Shown piece by piece: positions 8,445-18,208 of a stretch of DNA of 64,000 bases (the stretch's first letter is position 1; each line of letters starts with the position of its first letter). The stretch covers positions 1 through 64,000 of the forward strand of contig NZ_FYAS01000013.1 of assembly GCF_900185715.1 (NCBI RefSeq). The letters run 5' to 3'. The notes under the pieces were generated by a model. It searched no databases and had not been told where the DNA came from. It saw nothing but the letters and a program-made list of their open reading frames with translations. Origin of the DNA: Allobosea sp. CS1GBMeth4 (GTDB taxonomy: Bacteria; Pseudomonadota; Alphaproteobacteria; Rhizobiales; Beijerinckiaceae). Position numbers and translations under genes: made by a program.

Positions 8445-8539
8445 CGTCATTGCGAGCGGAGCAAAGCAATCCAGGACGACTTGCCATTGCGCCCGCCCCA
8501 CCCCTGGATTGCTTCGTCGCTTTGCTCCTCGCAATGACG
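8445..8539. repeat. Palindromic intergenic repeat, copy 1
   Basis: The left arm 8445-8474 (beginning CGTCATTGCGAGC, ending AAGCAATCCAG) and right arm 8504-8539 are inverted copies, the right arm carrying six extra bases. A second copy with the same 30/36-base arms lies at 34988-35076. It fills the gap between the MarR gene and the thioesterase gene. Confidence 0.88.
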
Positions 8540-8542
8540 GTA

Positions 8543-8998
8543 CTAGCCGACGGCCCGAGCCGCCCGCCGGATCGCTCTGAGGCTGTCGCGCGTCTCGCTC
8601 CAGCGTTCCTGGCCGAGCCCGCTCTCAATCCTGTCCTGCGCCGCGCGCCAATAGGGGATCGCCGCCTCGATCGCGGCGCGGCCCTTGTCGGTCACCGCAT
8701 AGGTGAGCGCCCTGCCCTTGCAGTCGACGGGCTCGATCAGCTTCTCGGCGGCGAGCAGTTGCAGGTTGCGCGTCAGCGACGTCCGCTCCAGCGCGAAACG
8801 GTCGGCGAGTTCGGTGACCGAGCGCCAGGCGCCGGTCGAGAGCGCCGAGAGCAGCACGAACTGGGTGATCTTCAGCCCGCTCGGCCGCATCGCCTCGTCA
8901 TAGGCACGTGTCACCGCGCGCGCCGTCATGCGCACATGCAGCACCACGCAGGAACGGGCGATGTCGTCGAGGCGAGGGTCGATGGCTGGCGTCGTCAT
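8543..8998 (-). CDS. MarR family transcriptional regulator
   Basis: A 151-residue winged-helix regulator: TQFVLLSALSTGAWRSVTELADRFALERTSLTRNLQLLAAEKLIEP is the recognition region, followed by the wing (GRALTYAVTDKGRAAIEAA). It may control the downstream thioesterase through the 8381-8420 palindrome, or itself. Its effector is unknown. Confidence 0.9.
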   Translation of the reverse strand: MTTPAIDPRLDDIARSCVVLHVRMTARAVTRAYDEAMRPSGLKITQFVLLSALSTGAWRSVTELADRFALERTSLTRNLQLLAAEKLIEPVDCKGRALTYAVTDKGRAAIEAAIPYWRAAQDRIESGLGQERWSETRDSLRAIRRAARAVG

Positions 8999-9084
8999 CT
9001 CGCCACGATAGCGGGTTTAACGTGCGCCCGCAGCAGGGCTGATCGGCCACCGGAGGGGGCGTTCACCTTTTGCGTGGCGGATTC

Positions 9085-9113
9085 CTTGACTCGCGCAGGC
9101 CTCGGGCCTATCT
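9085..9113 (+). promoter_or_regulatory. groESL promoter, alphaproteobacterial sigma-70 type
   Basis: CTTGAC at 9085-9090 and CTATCT at 9108-9113 are separated by 17 bases, close to the alphaproteobacterial housekeeping consensus. The expected start point near 9120 falls just before the CIRCE element, the usual groESL arrangement. Confidence 0.75.
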
Positions 9114-9125
9114 CCGCGACGTCGG

Positions 9126-9152
9126 TTAGCACTCACTTGGTGAGACTGCTAA
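9126..9152 (+). promoter_or_regulatory. CIRCE element (HrcA operator) of groESL
   Basis: TTAGCACTC (9126-9134), nine spacer bases, then GACTGCTAA (9144-9152). The consensus right arm is GAGTGCTAA, so there is one mismatch at 9146. CIRCE is bound by HrcA, which represses groESL until heat shock; hrcA is not in this window. Confidence 0.92.
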
Positions 9153-9215
9153 CAGATCCCTTTCGCGGGCCGATCTCGCGCCCGTCCAGAATGCCACCGA
9201 GAGGAAGACAGAACC

Positions 9216-9503
9216 ATGAAGTTCCGTCCGCTGCATGACCGCGTTGTGGTCCGTCGCCTTGATAGCGAGGAGAAGACCAAGGGCGGGATCATCATCCCCG
9301 ACACCGCCAAGGAAAAGCCCCAGGAGGGCGAGGTCGTCGCCGTCGGCCCCGGCGCCCGCGACGAGGCCGGCAAGCTGGTCGCACTCGACGTCAAGAAGGG
9401 CGATCGCGTCCTCTTCGGCAAGTGGAGCGGCACCGAGGTCAAGATCGACGGCCAGGATCTCCTGATCATGAAGGAATCCGACATCATGGGCGTCGTCGGC
9501 TGA
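9216..9503 (+). CDS. groES: Co-chaperonin GroES
   Basis: A 95-residue Gro[16 protein letters not shown] at the N-terminus, mobile-loop region [19 protein letters not shown] (about residues 20-38), and the [15 protein letters not shown]...[13 protein letters not shown]-terminus. It caps the GroEL ring during folding. It is the first gene of the CIRCE-controlled operon, 47 bases before groEL, and is preceded by GAGAGGAAG. Confidence 0.98.
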   Translation: MKFRPLHDRVVVRRLDSEEKTKGGIIIPDTAKEKPQEGEVVAVGPGARDEAGKLVALDVKKGDRVLFGKWSGTEVKIDGQDLLIMKESDIMGVVG

Positions 9504-9529
9504 GCAGCCTGTCGATAGCCCTTCCGTAG

Positions 9530-11188
<1,659 letters not shown>

Positions 11189-11218
11189 GGACGTCCACAC
11201 ACCCAAGACCTCAGCGCC

Positions 11219-11240
11219 GAAACCGGGCAGGCCCGGTTTC
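11219..11240 (+). terminator. First stem-loop after groEL
   Basis: A 9-bp perfect stem GAAACCGGG/CCCGGTTTC with a four-base loop, 31 bases after the groEL stop. There is no T run directly behind it, so it may mainly protect the mRNA 3' end; the true terminator follows at 11254. Confidence 0.6.
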
Positions 11241-11253
11241 GGTGGCGGTATGG

Positions 11254-11286
11254 AGGCCCGGCTCGCGCCGGGCCTTCTTTCGTTTT
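11254..11286 (+). terminator. Rho-independent terminator of groESL
   Basis: A 9-bp perfect stem (11254-11262 with 11267-11275), TCGC loop, followed by a T-rich run TCTTTCGTTTT. It separates groESL from the PhnD-like gene. Confidence 0.85.
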
Positions 11287-11371
11287 GCCGGCGTGTCGCG
11301 CAAACGACATCGCTTCGTAACGGCACTGACGCCGGCGGATGGTCAGATCGGGCGTCTTCGGAGCCCCAGCC

Positions 11372-12286
11372 ATGATCGACCGCCGCCTGCTGCTCGCCGG
11401 CTCAGCCTCGAGCCTCGTATTGCCCGCCTTCGCCCAGCAGGACTGGCGCGCGACGGTCACGGAGATCCGCTTCGGCGTCTCCTCAGCGGAGAACGAGGCG
11501 GCCGCCATCGCGCGCAACCAGCCCGTAGTCGACCATCTCGCGAAAAAACTGGGCGTGCCGGTGAAGCTCTACCGGGTCAGCGACTATGCCGGGCTGGTCG
11601 AGGCGATGCGTGCCGACCAGCTCGAATTCGCCCGCTTCGGACCGGCGGTCTACTCGCTCGGCCGGCGCGTGCTCGGCGACAAGCTGCAGCCGCTGTTCCG
11701 CGACGTCGATAACAACGGCCAGGAAGGCTATTACTCGGTCGTGGTGGTACGCGCCGACAGCCCCTACAAGTCGGTCGCCGACCTCAAGGGCAGGAGCTTC
11801 GCCTTCGCCGATCCGAACTCGACCTCCGGCTTCGCCTTTCCCGCCTATTTCCTGCGCAAGCAGGGCTTCGATCCGCAGGCGCATTTCGGCGGGACGGTGT
11901 TCTCCGGCGGGCACGACAATTCGGTCCTGGCGCTGGTCCGGGGCCAGTTCGACGGCGTCGCGACCTATCAGGTCAACGAGAACTCCGGCGTGGTGCAGCG
12001 GCTGACGCTGCGCGGCATGATTCCCGCCGGAGCGACGCGCGTGATCTGGACCTCGCCGCTCATTCCGGCGAGTCCGTTCTCGACGCGGGCGAACCTGCCG
12101 CAGGCACTCAAGGACGAATTCGTCGCGGCGATGCTGGCGATGAAGGACGAGGCTCCGGAGGTGTTCAGGACCTTCACCGACGGGCAGGTGTCACGCTATG
12201 CGCCGGCGAAGCACGAGGACTACCTCGACGTCATCGCCGTGACGGAGGAGCTGGAAGCGCGCCGCAAGCAGAAGCCCGGCGGCTGA
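11372..12286 (+). CDS. PhnD-like phosphate/phosphonate ABC transporter binding protein
   Basis: A 304-residue exported binding protein. The leader MIDRRLLLAGSASSLVLPAFAQ has a twin arginine before the hydrophobic core, so Tat export is possible. The mature part shows the PhnD-like layout: IRFGVSSAENEAAAIARNQPVVDHLAKKLG, RFGPAVYSLG, then LKGRSFAFADPNSTSGFAFPAYFL, typical of the phosphate/phosphite/phosphonate family. The ATG at 11372 has GGAG ten bases upstream and puts the signal at the start; an in-frame start at 11339 would bury it. No permease or ATPase gene is adjacent, so the partner transporter is unknown. Confidence 0.85.
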   Translation: MIDRRLLLAGSASSLVLPAFAQQDWRATVTEIRFGVSSAENEAAAIARNQPVVDHLAKKLGVPVKLYRVSDYAGLVEAMRADQLEFARFGPAVYSLGRRVLGDKLQPLFRDVDNNGQEGYYSVVVVRADSPYKSVADLKGRSFAFADPNSTSGFAFPAYFLRKQGFDPQAHFGGTVFSGGHDNSVLALVRGQFDGVATYQVNENSGVVQRLTLRGMIPAGATRVIWTSPLIPASPFSTRANLPQALKDEFVAAMLAMKDEAPEVFRTFTDGQVSRYAPAKHEDYLDVIAVTEELEARRKQKPGG

Positions 12287-12416
12287 GCGCCATGCTGCTG
12301 GAGGCACACAGCTTTTCACAGGCTCGAGCGGTCACCCGCTTGCATCGACTTTCGTTGTAAGCCCTAAATCGCGCAGGTGCGGCATCCTGCCGCGCTCCGC
12401 TCCCGGGGGCCCCTCC

Positions 12417-12800
12417 ATGAACAATCCTGCCCTGGCCGACGCCGCCAAGCTCGTCGGCCGGATTCTGCTCGCCCTGATGTTCGTGCTCGCAGGCTGGTCG
12501 AAGATCACCGGCTATGCCGGCACGCAGCAATATATGGGTTCGGCCGGCGTGCCCGGTATCCTGCTGCCGCTCGTCATCATCGTCGAACTGCTCGGCGGCC
12601 TGATGATCATCGTCGGCTTCAAGACCCGGCTCGTCGCGCTCGTGCTCTGCGCCTTCACCATCGCGGCCTCGTTGCTGTTCCATCTCAACTGGGCACAGCC
12701 GATGCAGCAATTGCTGTTCCTGAAGAACCTCGCCGTCGCCGGCGGCTTCCTCCTGCTCTTCGCCGCCGGGCCCGGCACCTATTCGGTCGACAAGGGATGA
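12417..12800 (+). CDS. DoxX family membrane protein
   Basis: A 127-residue protein with four hydrophobic helices: LVGRILLALMFVLAGWSKITGYAGT opens the DoxX fold, then VPGILLPLVIIVELLGGLMIIVGFKTR, a third helix ending LLFHLNW, and NLAVAGGFLLLFAAGPG. DoxX-type proteins are linked to quinone or thiol redox at the membrane; the exact role is unclear. It is a single gene followed by a good terminator. Confidence 0.88.
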   Translation: MNNPALADAAKLVGRILLALMFVLAGWSKITGYAGTQQYMGSAGVPGILLPLVIIVELLGGLMIIVGFKTRLVALVLCAFTIAASLLFHLNWAQPMQQLLFLKNLAVAGGFLLLFAAGPGTYSVDKG

Positions 12801-12876
12801 GCACGAGGCAGGCCGCATCCGTCGGCGTTCGGCCGGCGGGCGAAGGAACCTCCATCACAAAACCCTGAAAAAGCGC

Positions 12877-12903
12877 GGCCCGGCCTTGAGTCGGGCCTTT
12901 TTT
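12877..12903 (+). terminator. Rho-independent terminator after doxX-like gene
   Basis: An 8-bp stem with one G-T pair (12877-12884 with 12890-12897) followed by six T (12898-12903). Confidence 0.85.
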
Positions 12904-12978
12904 GTGCGCAGGGCTGCTCTACAACGCTCTCTTCCGGCAGCGCGGCTCCCGCGCTGATTCCCCGACAAGGACGATGCC

Positions 12979-15078
12979 ATGCGCCTGTTGAGTTTCGCCG
13001 TCGCTGCGCTCGCCGTGATCGCGCTCGTGGTCGGCCAGCAGAGCGGCAGCGCCGGCCTGCTCGGCCTCGGCGCCGTCGGCCTGCTGCTGGCATTCGCGAC
13101 CTTCCGCGCCGCCGCGATCAGCACCTTCCTCAGGATCTTCTCGACCATCTTCGCGGTGGAATACGCCGTCACCGGCGCCGGCGTGGTCCTGACGCAGACC
13201 GGCCTCTGGCCGTCCGGCTGGGAGGCGATCGCGCCGCCGGCGAGCCTGCCGACGACGATCGCGGTCTTCGGCATTCTCGTCTACGCGATCTCGTTCATCC
13301 CGGCGATCCAGCGCATCGCACGGCTGGCCTCGCCCTATTTCGAGGCGCCCGAACCGACCACCGCGCAGCTCTGGCCGGTGAAGCGCTTCCGGATCGGTAC
13401 CGGCCGCCTCGGGGTCGTGCTGCTGACCTTTCTCGTGGTGCTCAACCAGATCCAGGTCGGCATCTCGCTGCGCCTGTCCTTCTTCAACCGCGACTTCTAC
13501 AATGCGATCCAGGAAAAGGACGCGGCGGGCTTCTGGTATCAGCTGATCTACGTCTTCAGCGTCTGGGCGGCGATCTCGGTCGTCTCGAACCTGATCGAGC
13601 TGTTCGCCAACTATACCCTGCTGATCCGCTGGCGCCGCTGGATGGCGGAGAAATTCAGCTCCGCCTGGCTGCGCAATGCCAATCACTACCGGGTTTCGCT
13701 CGCCGGCACCGCCGACAACCCCGACCAGCGCATCGCCGAAGACACGCGCGCCTTCGTCAACCAGACTTATAATTTTGCCTTACCGCTGCTGACGCAGATT
13801 TCCACCCTTGTTTCGTTCTCGATTATCCTCTGGTCGATACCTGTCGCAAGTGTAGTTCCCGGCACCGATATCAGCATTCCTGGCTTCATGTTCTGGATGG
13901 CGCTGATCTATTCAATCGCCGCAACCTGGATCGCCCATATGATTGGTCGGTCGATGATTTCTCTTGAATTCGAACAAGAGCGGCGCGAGGCAAATTTCCG
14001 CTTTGCCATGGCGCGGCTGCGTGAATACTCCGAACAGATCGCGCTGATGCGCGGCGAAGGCGCGGAGCAGCGCCATATCAGCGAGCGCTTCGGCGATATC
14101 GTCTGGAACTTCTATCGGCTGGTCTGGGCGCGTCTCCGGCTGAGGACCTTTACGCTCTCCTTCGCCCAGGCCAATGTCGTCGTGCCCTACATCCTGCTCG
14201 CGCCGCACTATTTCTCCAGCAAGATCACTTTGGGCATCATGACCCAGGTCGCGTCCGCCTTCGACCGGGTGCAGACGGCCATGTCGTTCTTCATCGACAG
14301 CTACCAGACGATCGCCGCCTACGTCGCCTCGATCAACCGCCTGACCACCTTCGAGGCCGCGATCGCCCAGGCGGAGGCGCAGGGGGCGGGGGGCGCCGGC
14401 GCTGCGATCGACCTCGCCGAGAAGCCCGGCAGGGACACGACGATCGAGACGCTGTCGCTCGCCCTGCCGACCGGCAAGCCGATCGTCCAGGTGTCCGGGC
14501 TGACATTGTCGGCAGGTCGGTCGACCCTGGTCATCGGCCCGTCCGGCTCGGGCAAGTCGACCCTGTTCCGGGCGCTCGCCGGCATCTGGCCCTTCGGCGA
14601 AGGCAAGATCGCGACGCCGGCCGGCCAGCGCATGCTGCTCCTGCCGCAACGGCCCTACCTGCCGCAAGGCAGCCTCAGGACCGCCCTCGCCTATCCGGCC
14701 GGGCCCGACACGTTCAGCGACGTGGAGATCCAGGCGGCGATGGAGAAGGTCAAGCTCGGCCATCTCGCCGACCGGCTCGACGAGGTCGACCTCTGGGGCC
14801 AGCGCCTCTCCGGCGGCGAGCAGCAGCGCCTCGCCGTCGCGCGCGCCCTGCTGGCGAAACCGGACTGGCTCTTCCTCGACGAGGCGACGGCTTCGCTCGA
14901 CGAGCAGCTCGAAGGCGAGATCTACGAGGTGATCCGGCGCGAGCTGCCGGGAACCAGCATCGTCTCGATCGGGCACCGCTCGACGCTGCGCGCCATGCAC
15001 GACGATCTGATCGTGATGGAGAAGAATGCCGACGGCACATTCAGCCCCAGGGCGAAGGCCATGACGGCTGCGGGGTGA
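12979..15078 (+). CDS. ABC transporter, fused permease and ATPase (SbmA/BacA-YddA type)
   Basis: A 699-residue half-transporter expected to work as a homodimer. About four N-terminal helices precede an SbmA/BacA-like transmembrane domain (NQIQVGISLRLSFFNRDFYNAIQEKD, about residues 155-180) and a C-terminal ATPase: Walker A GPSGSGKST (residues 520-528), signature LSGGEQQRL (610-618), Walker B WLFLDE (630-635) and H-loop IGHRS. Related proteins carry peptides, vitamins or long-chain fatty acids; the substrate here is unknown. Codons for roughly residues 262-337 (bases 13766-13990) are unusually AT-rich (TTA, AAT, GTA, AGT, ATT) compared with the rest of the gene, although the reading frame and helices are intact. 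Confidence 0.88.
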   Translation: MRLLSFAVAALAVIALVVGQQSGSAGLLGLGAVGLLLAFATFRAAAISTFLRIFSTIFAVEYAVTGAGVVLTQTGLWPSGWEAIAPPASLPTTIAVFGILVYAISFIPAIQRIARLASPYFEAPEPTTAQLWPVKRFRIGTGRLGVVLLTFLVVLNQIQVGISLRLSFFNRDFYNAIQEKDAAGFWYQLIYVFSVWAAISVVSNLIELFANYTLLIRWRRWMAEKFSSAWLRNANHYRVSLAGTADNPDQRIAEDTRAFVNQTYNFALPLLTQISTLVSFSIILWSIPVASVVPGTDISIPGFMFWMALIYSIAATWIAHMIGRSMISLEFEQERREANFRFAMARLREYSEQIALMRGEGAEQRHISERFGDIVWNFYRLVWARLRLRTFTLSFAQANVVVPYILLAPHYFSSKITLGIMTQVASAFDRVQTAMSFFIDSYQTIAAYVASINRLTTFEAAIAQAEAQGAGGAGAAIDLAEKPGRDTTIETLSLALPTGKPIVQVSGLTLSAGRSTLVIGPSGSGKSTLFRALAGIWPFGEGKIATPAGQRMLLLPQRPYLPQGSLRTALAYPAGPDTFSDVEIQAAMEKVKLGHLADRLDEVDLWGQRLSGGEQQRLAVARALLAKPDWLFLDEATASLDEQLEGEIYEVIRRELPGTSIVSIGHRSTLRAMHDDLIVMEKNADGTFSPRAKAMTAAG

Positions 15079-15124
15079 CAGGGCCGCTCAGGCCCCAGCA
15101 AAGGCGCGAGCCCGCCAGCCAGAA

Positions 15125-15218
15125 CGTCATGGTCGGGCTTGTCCCGACCATCCACGTCTTCACTTCACGGATCGAACGCGGTGTTCAAGACGTGGATGCT
15201 CGCCACAAGGGCGAGCAT
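15125..15218. repeat. Three-stem palindromic repeat
   Basis: Hairpin A is 15129-15137 paired with 15143-15151; a closing stem joins 15152-15160 with 15187-15195; hairpin C is 15196-15204 paired with 15210-15218. All three stems are 9 bp and perfect. The left end is CGTCATGGTCGGG. It fills much of the 213-bp gap between the ABC transporter and META genes; I see nothing else there. Confidence 0.85.
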
Positions 15219-15291
15219 GGCGAGTGGGAACGGCGCAGCGGCCAATGAACCTCAGGCTCAGGCTGCCAGCCGGCCCGGGACATCGTGCCCG

Positions 15292-15870
15292 TCAGATGCC
15301 GCGGTCGAAGCGGATCTCGCCGGAGCCGGTCTTGATCACGAGGCGCCCCTCGACCAGGTCCCATTGCCGGGCGGTGCGCAGCGCCATCAGATAGCCGCGC
15401 TCGAAATCCGAGGCGCCCTTGTCGCAGGCCATCTTGGTCACGGCGATCGGGCCGACGGCGAAGCCCTGCTGCCGCAGCGGGTAGGCCGAGGCCGAGAAAG
15501 TATTGCAGCCGCCGAAGCCGGTGCCACGCAGATTGGAATCGACCTTCAGCGTCGCGCGAAAGCCGTTGATGGGTTTCCCGTTCATCTGAATCGCACTCCA
15601 GGAGGCGTCGAACGGAAAGTTCTTCTCCTGTTTCTGCGGCGGAGCCTGCTGCGGCTGCTCGCCGCGCGGAGGCATCTGCTGGCGACGCTGGGCGAGCGCG
15701 TCGCTCACCAGGACAGGCGACAGGGAGAGAACGAGAGCGGCCAGCAGGCCGAGGCGCGACTGCGTATTCAACTGGTCCAGACCCCGATTGGAAAGAGCGC
15801 TCCGGCTCTCGAAGAACCCGACGCTTTCCACTGCACCGATCACGGTGGCGAGCGCAAGCCTCGATCGCAC
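15292..15870 (-). CDS. META domain (HslJ-like) exported protein
   Basis: A protein of up to 192 residues. A hydrophobic export signal (LGLLAALVLSLSPVLVSDALAQ) is followed by a Gln/Pro-rich spacer and a META domain: DASWSAIQMNGKPINGFRATLKVDSNLRGTGFGGCNTFSASAYPL and VTKMACDKGASDFERGYLMAL. META/HslJ proteins are outer-envelope proteins of uncertain function; the GGCNTF motif and paired cysteines are typical. The start is uncertain: GTG at 15870 gives the annotated frame but places the signal 37 residues in; TTG at 15771, with a GGA nearby, would fit export better. It lies 76 bases downstream of hisG on the same strand. Confidence 0.78.
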   Translation of the reverse strand: MRSRLALATVIGAVESVGFFESRSALSNRGLDQLNTQSRLGLLAALVLSLSPVLVSDALAQRRQQMPPRGEQPQQAPPQKQEKNFPFDASWSAIQMNGKPINGFRATLKVDSNLRGTGFGGCNTFSASAYPLRQQGFAVGPIAVTKMACDKGASDFERGYLMALRTARQWDLVEGRLVIKTGSGEIRFDRGI

Positions 15871-15946
15871 CGCTCTTGGCGCCGCCTGCAGGAAAATCGC
15901 CTCGCCGATGCGAATTACCCGGACATTGCGTCGGGAATCCGGCGGC

Positions 15947-16948
15947 TCAGATGCGCGCCATCAGCCGTTCGAGCAGCGGATTGGAGCGGCGGAAGACGTA
16001 GTCGAGCGTCCGCACCGTGATGTCGTCGGCACCGGCCTTGCCCAGTTCCTCGACCAGCGGGAACACCGCCTTGCGCGGGCAATGCAGCGTGACGACGCCG
16101 TCCCCACCGGCCGCGCCGAAGGGCAGGCGCGCGCCGAGCCGGTGCGCGATCTCGCCGAGTCGCTGCGGCGAGACGGCGTTCAAAACGGCGCGGACCTCGC
16201 GCAGCGAGCGCGCCTCCTCCTCGGCCGCGATGCGCGACAGGATGGCTCCGGCGGCCTGACGGGCCTCGTCGCTCCAGGGTGCGCGCACGGACGCGACGAG
16301 ATTGGCCTCGGAGGCCAGGATCACGCCGTCGTCGAGCACTTTCAGCGCATTCGCCGCCAGCGTCGCGCCCGTCGTGGTGATGTCGACGATGATCTCGGCC
16401 GTGCCGGCGGCCGGAGCGCCCTCGGTCGCTCCCAGACTCTCGACGATGCGGTAATCGGCGAGGCCGTGGCTGGCGAAGAAACGCCGGGTCAGGTTCACAT
16501 ATTTGGTGGCGACGCGCAGCTTGCGGCCGGTGCGGGCGCGCATTGTCGCGGCGACGTCGTCGAGATCGGCCATGGTGCGGACGTCGATCCAGGCCTGCGG
16601 CACGGCGACGACGACATTGGCCTGGCCGAAGCCGAGCGGCGCCAGCAGCACCATGCTGGCATCGGCATCCGCCACCTGCTCGCGCACCAGGTCCTCGCCG
16701 GTGATACCGAGATGGGCGGCACCGGAGGACAATTGCGCGACGATCTCGGAGGCCGAGAGATAGGCGACCTCGGCGCCGCCGAGCCCGGCGATCTGCCCGC
16801 GATATTCGCGCTGCCCGCGCGCCTGCACGAAGGAGAGGCCGGCGCGGCCGAAGAAGGCGGTGGCGTTCTCCTGAAGCCGGCCCTTGGAGGGCACCGCCAG
16901 CACCAGCGGCGTGTCGTTGATCGACTTCTGCGTCATCGTCCCGCTCAT
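15947..16948 (-). CDS. hisG: ATP phosphoribosyltransferase catalytic subunit HisG
   Basis: A 333-residue enzyme for the first step of histidine synthesis (ATP plus PRPP). Conserved HisG segments are [36 protein letters not shown] and the PRPP loop [22 protein letters not shown]. After the catalytic part it carries about 110 more residues, ending [34 protein letters not shown], resembling the ACT-like C-terminal domain of long-form HisG. The ATG at 16948 is chosen for the GAGAAG six bases upstream. It lies 22 bases after hisZ on the same strand. Confidence 0.93.
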   Translation of the reverse strand: MSGTMTQKSINDTPLVLAVPSKGRLQENATAFFGRAGLSFVQARGQREYRGQIAGLGGAEVAYLSASEIVAQLSSGAAHLGITGEDLVREQVADADASMVLLAPLGFGQANVVVAVPQAWIDVRTMADLDDVAATMRARTGRKLRVATKYVNLTRRFFASHGLADYRIVESLGATEGAPAAGTAEIIVDITTTGATLAANALKVLDDGVILASEANLVASVRAPWSDEARQAAGAILSRIAAEEEARSLREVRAVLNAVSPQRLGEIAHRLGARLPFGAAGGDGVVTLHCPRKAVFPLVEELGKAGADDITVRTLDYVFRRSNPLLERLMARI

Positions 16949-16970
16949 CGTTTGCTTCTCGCCCGCCGGC

Positions 16971-18074
16971 TCATGCCTTGCCTCCCGCGAGACGATCGAG
17001 CCAGAGCGAGGCGCCGACGGCCGGCACGGAAGCCGGCGCGCCGAGGCGCTGCAGCACGCCGTCATAGCGGCCGCCGCCCGCGATCGGCTTCAGGTCCGGC
17101 CGGGCCGGGTCGTGCAGCTCGAAGATGAAGCCGGTGTAGTAGTCGAGATTGCGGGCGAAGCCGGCCGAGAAGGAGATGTTGGCGACATCGACCCCGCGCG
17201 CCGCGAGGAAGCCGGTGCGCTCGTCGAAGGCGTCGAGCACGGCCGCGAGGTCGAGCCCCGCCTCGTCGGCGAGCTTGCGCCAGGCGGCGGAGGCGCCGTC
17301 CGGATCGCCGCCGATCGCAAGCGCATGCGCGATCACCCCGCTCGCCTCGCCATTGACCGGATTGTCGCGCTCGGCCGCCCGCGCCAGGAAGCGCTCGGCG
17401 ATGTCGTGCGCCGAGCGGCCGCCGACGGTCGAGATGCCGGCGATCGAGAGCACGTCCTCGACGAAGGCGCGCGCCGCTCTCGGGTCCTGGCCCTCGAGCG
17501 CCTTGAGCAGGCCGGCATGGGCATGCTCGACCTCGTTCACCGGCGGCTCGAGCGCGGCGACGGCGTCGGCCCCCTTGCCCTGGGCGACGGCGCGCATCAG
17601 CCGGCGGCGGGCCGCCTGCGGCACGCCGAGCCGGTCGAGCAGCGCGGTCAGGAGCGCGACGTCGCCCATCAGCAGGCGCGGCCGGCTCAGGCCGAGCGCG
17701 GAGGCCGCCTCGACGGTCAGCGCCATGATCTCGGCGTCGGCGGCGGCGAAATCGCTGCGGCCGAAGGATTCCAGGCCCGCCTGGGCGAATTCGTTGGGCT
17801 CGCCGACGCGCATGCGGAAGACCGGGCCGGCATAGGCATAGGAGGCCGGCTCGGTGGCGTGGGCGGCGATGTGCGCGAGCGCGACGGGGATGGTGTATTC
17901 GGGACGCAGGCACCATTCGCGCCCGTCATCGTCCTGGGTCAGGAAGATGCGGCGGCGGATATCCTCGCCCGAGAGATCGAGGAAGGGCTCGACCGGCTGC
18001 AGGATCGCCGGCTCCGCGCGCCGGTAGCCCTCGCGCTCGAACGGCGCGATCACGGTCTCGAGCTTTGAGCGCAT
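16971..18074 (-). CDS. hisZ: ATP phosphoribosyltransferase regulatory subunit HisZ
   Basis: A 367-residue HisRS paralog. It keeps the class II synthetase core ([61 protein letters not shown] and a terminal [13 protein letters not shown]) but lacks the C-terminal anticodon-binding domain of HisS. HisZ binds HisG and carries histidine feedback control. It lies between hisS and hisG on the same strand, a common alphaproteobacterial order, which separates it from a true HisS. ATG at 18074 chosen; a GTG lies three codons upstream. Confidence 0.93.
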   Translation of the reverse strand: MRSKLETVIAPFEREGYRRAEPAILQPVEPFLDLSGEDIRRRIFLTQDDDGREWCLRPEYTIPVALAHIAAHATEPASYAYAGPVFRMRVGEPNEFAQAGLESFGRSDFAAADAEIMALTVEAASALGLSRPRLLMGDVALLTALLDRLGVPQAARRRLMRAVAQGKGADAVAALEPPVNEVEHAHAGLLKALEGQDPRAARAFVEDVLSIAGISTVGGRSAHDIAERFLARAAERDNPVNGEASGVIAHALAIGGDPDGASAAWRKLADEAGLDLAAVLDAFDERTGFLAARGVDVANISFSAGFARNLDYYTGFIFELHDPARPDLKPIAGGGRYDGVLQRLGAPASVPAVGASLWLDRLAGGKA

Positions 18075-18181
18075 GGCCGGCACTTCACAAACACCCTGTT
18101 GCGGCGCCGTCCTAGCAGGGCGGCGCGCGATTTTCGACGGTTTTCAGGGAATTGGGTGAACGGGAATTTGGAGCGCCCCTT

Positions 18182-18206
18182 CCCTTCTCCCCTTGCGGGA
18201 GAAGGG
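18182..18206. repeat. Short perfect hairpin, CCCTTCTCCC family
   Basis: CCCTTCTCCC (18182-18191) and GGGAGAAGGG (18197-18206) form a 10-bp stem in the 134-bp hisS-hisZ gap. The same arms occur in hairpin C at 58484-58507. There is no T run on the hisS (minus) side, so it looks more like a dispersed repeat or mRNA-processing hairpin than a terminator. Confidence 0.7.
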
Positions 18207-18208
18207 CG

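Noticed and set aside
16971..18074. HisZ as a second histidine--tRNA ligase
   Set aside because: No anticodon-binding domain, and it lies between hisS and hisG, the usual place of hisZ.
18182..18206. Hairpin before hisZ as a terminator of hisS
   Set aside because: No T run follows on the minus strand, and the same stem occurs at 58484, so it is better seen as a repeat.
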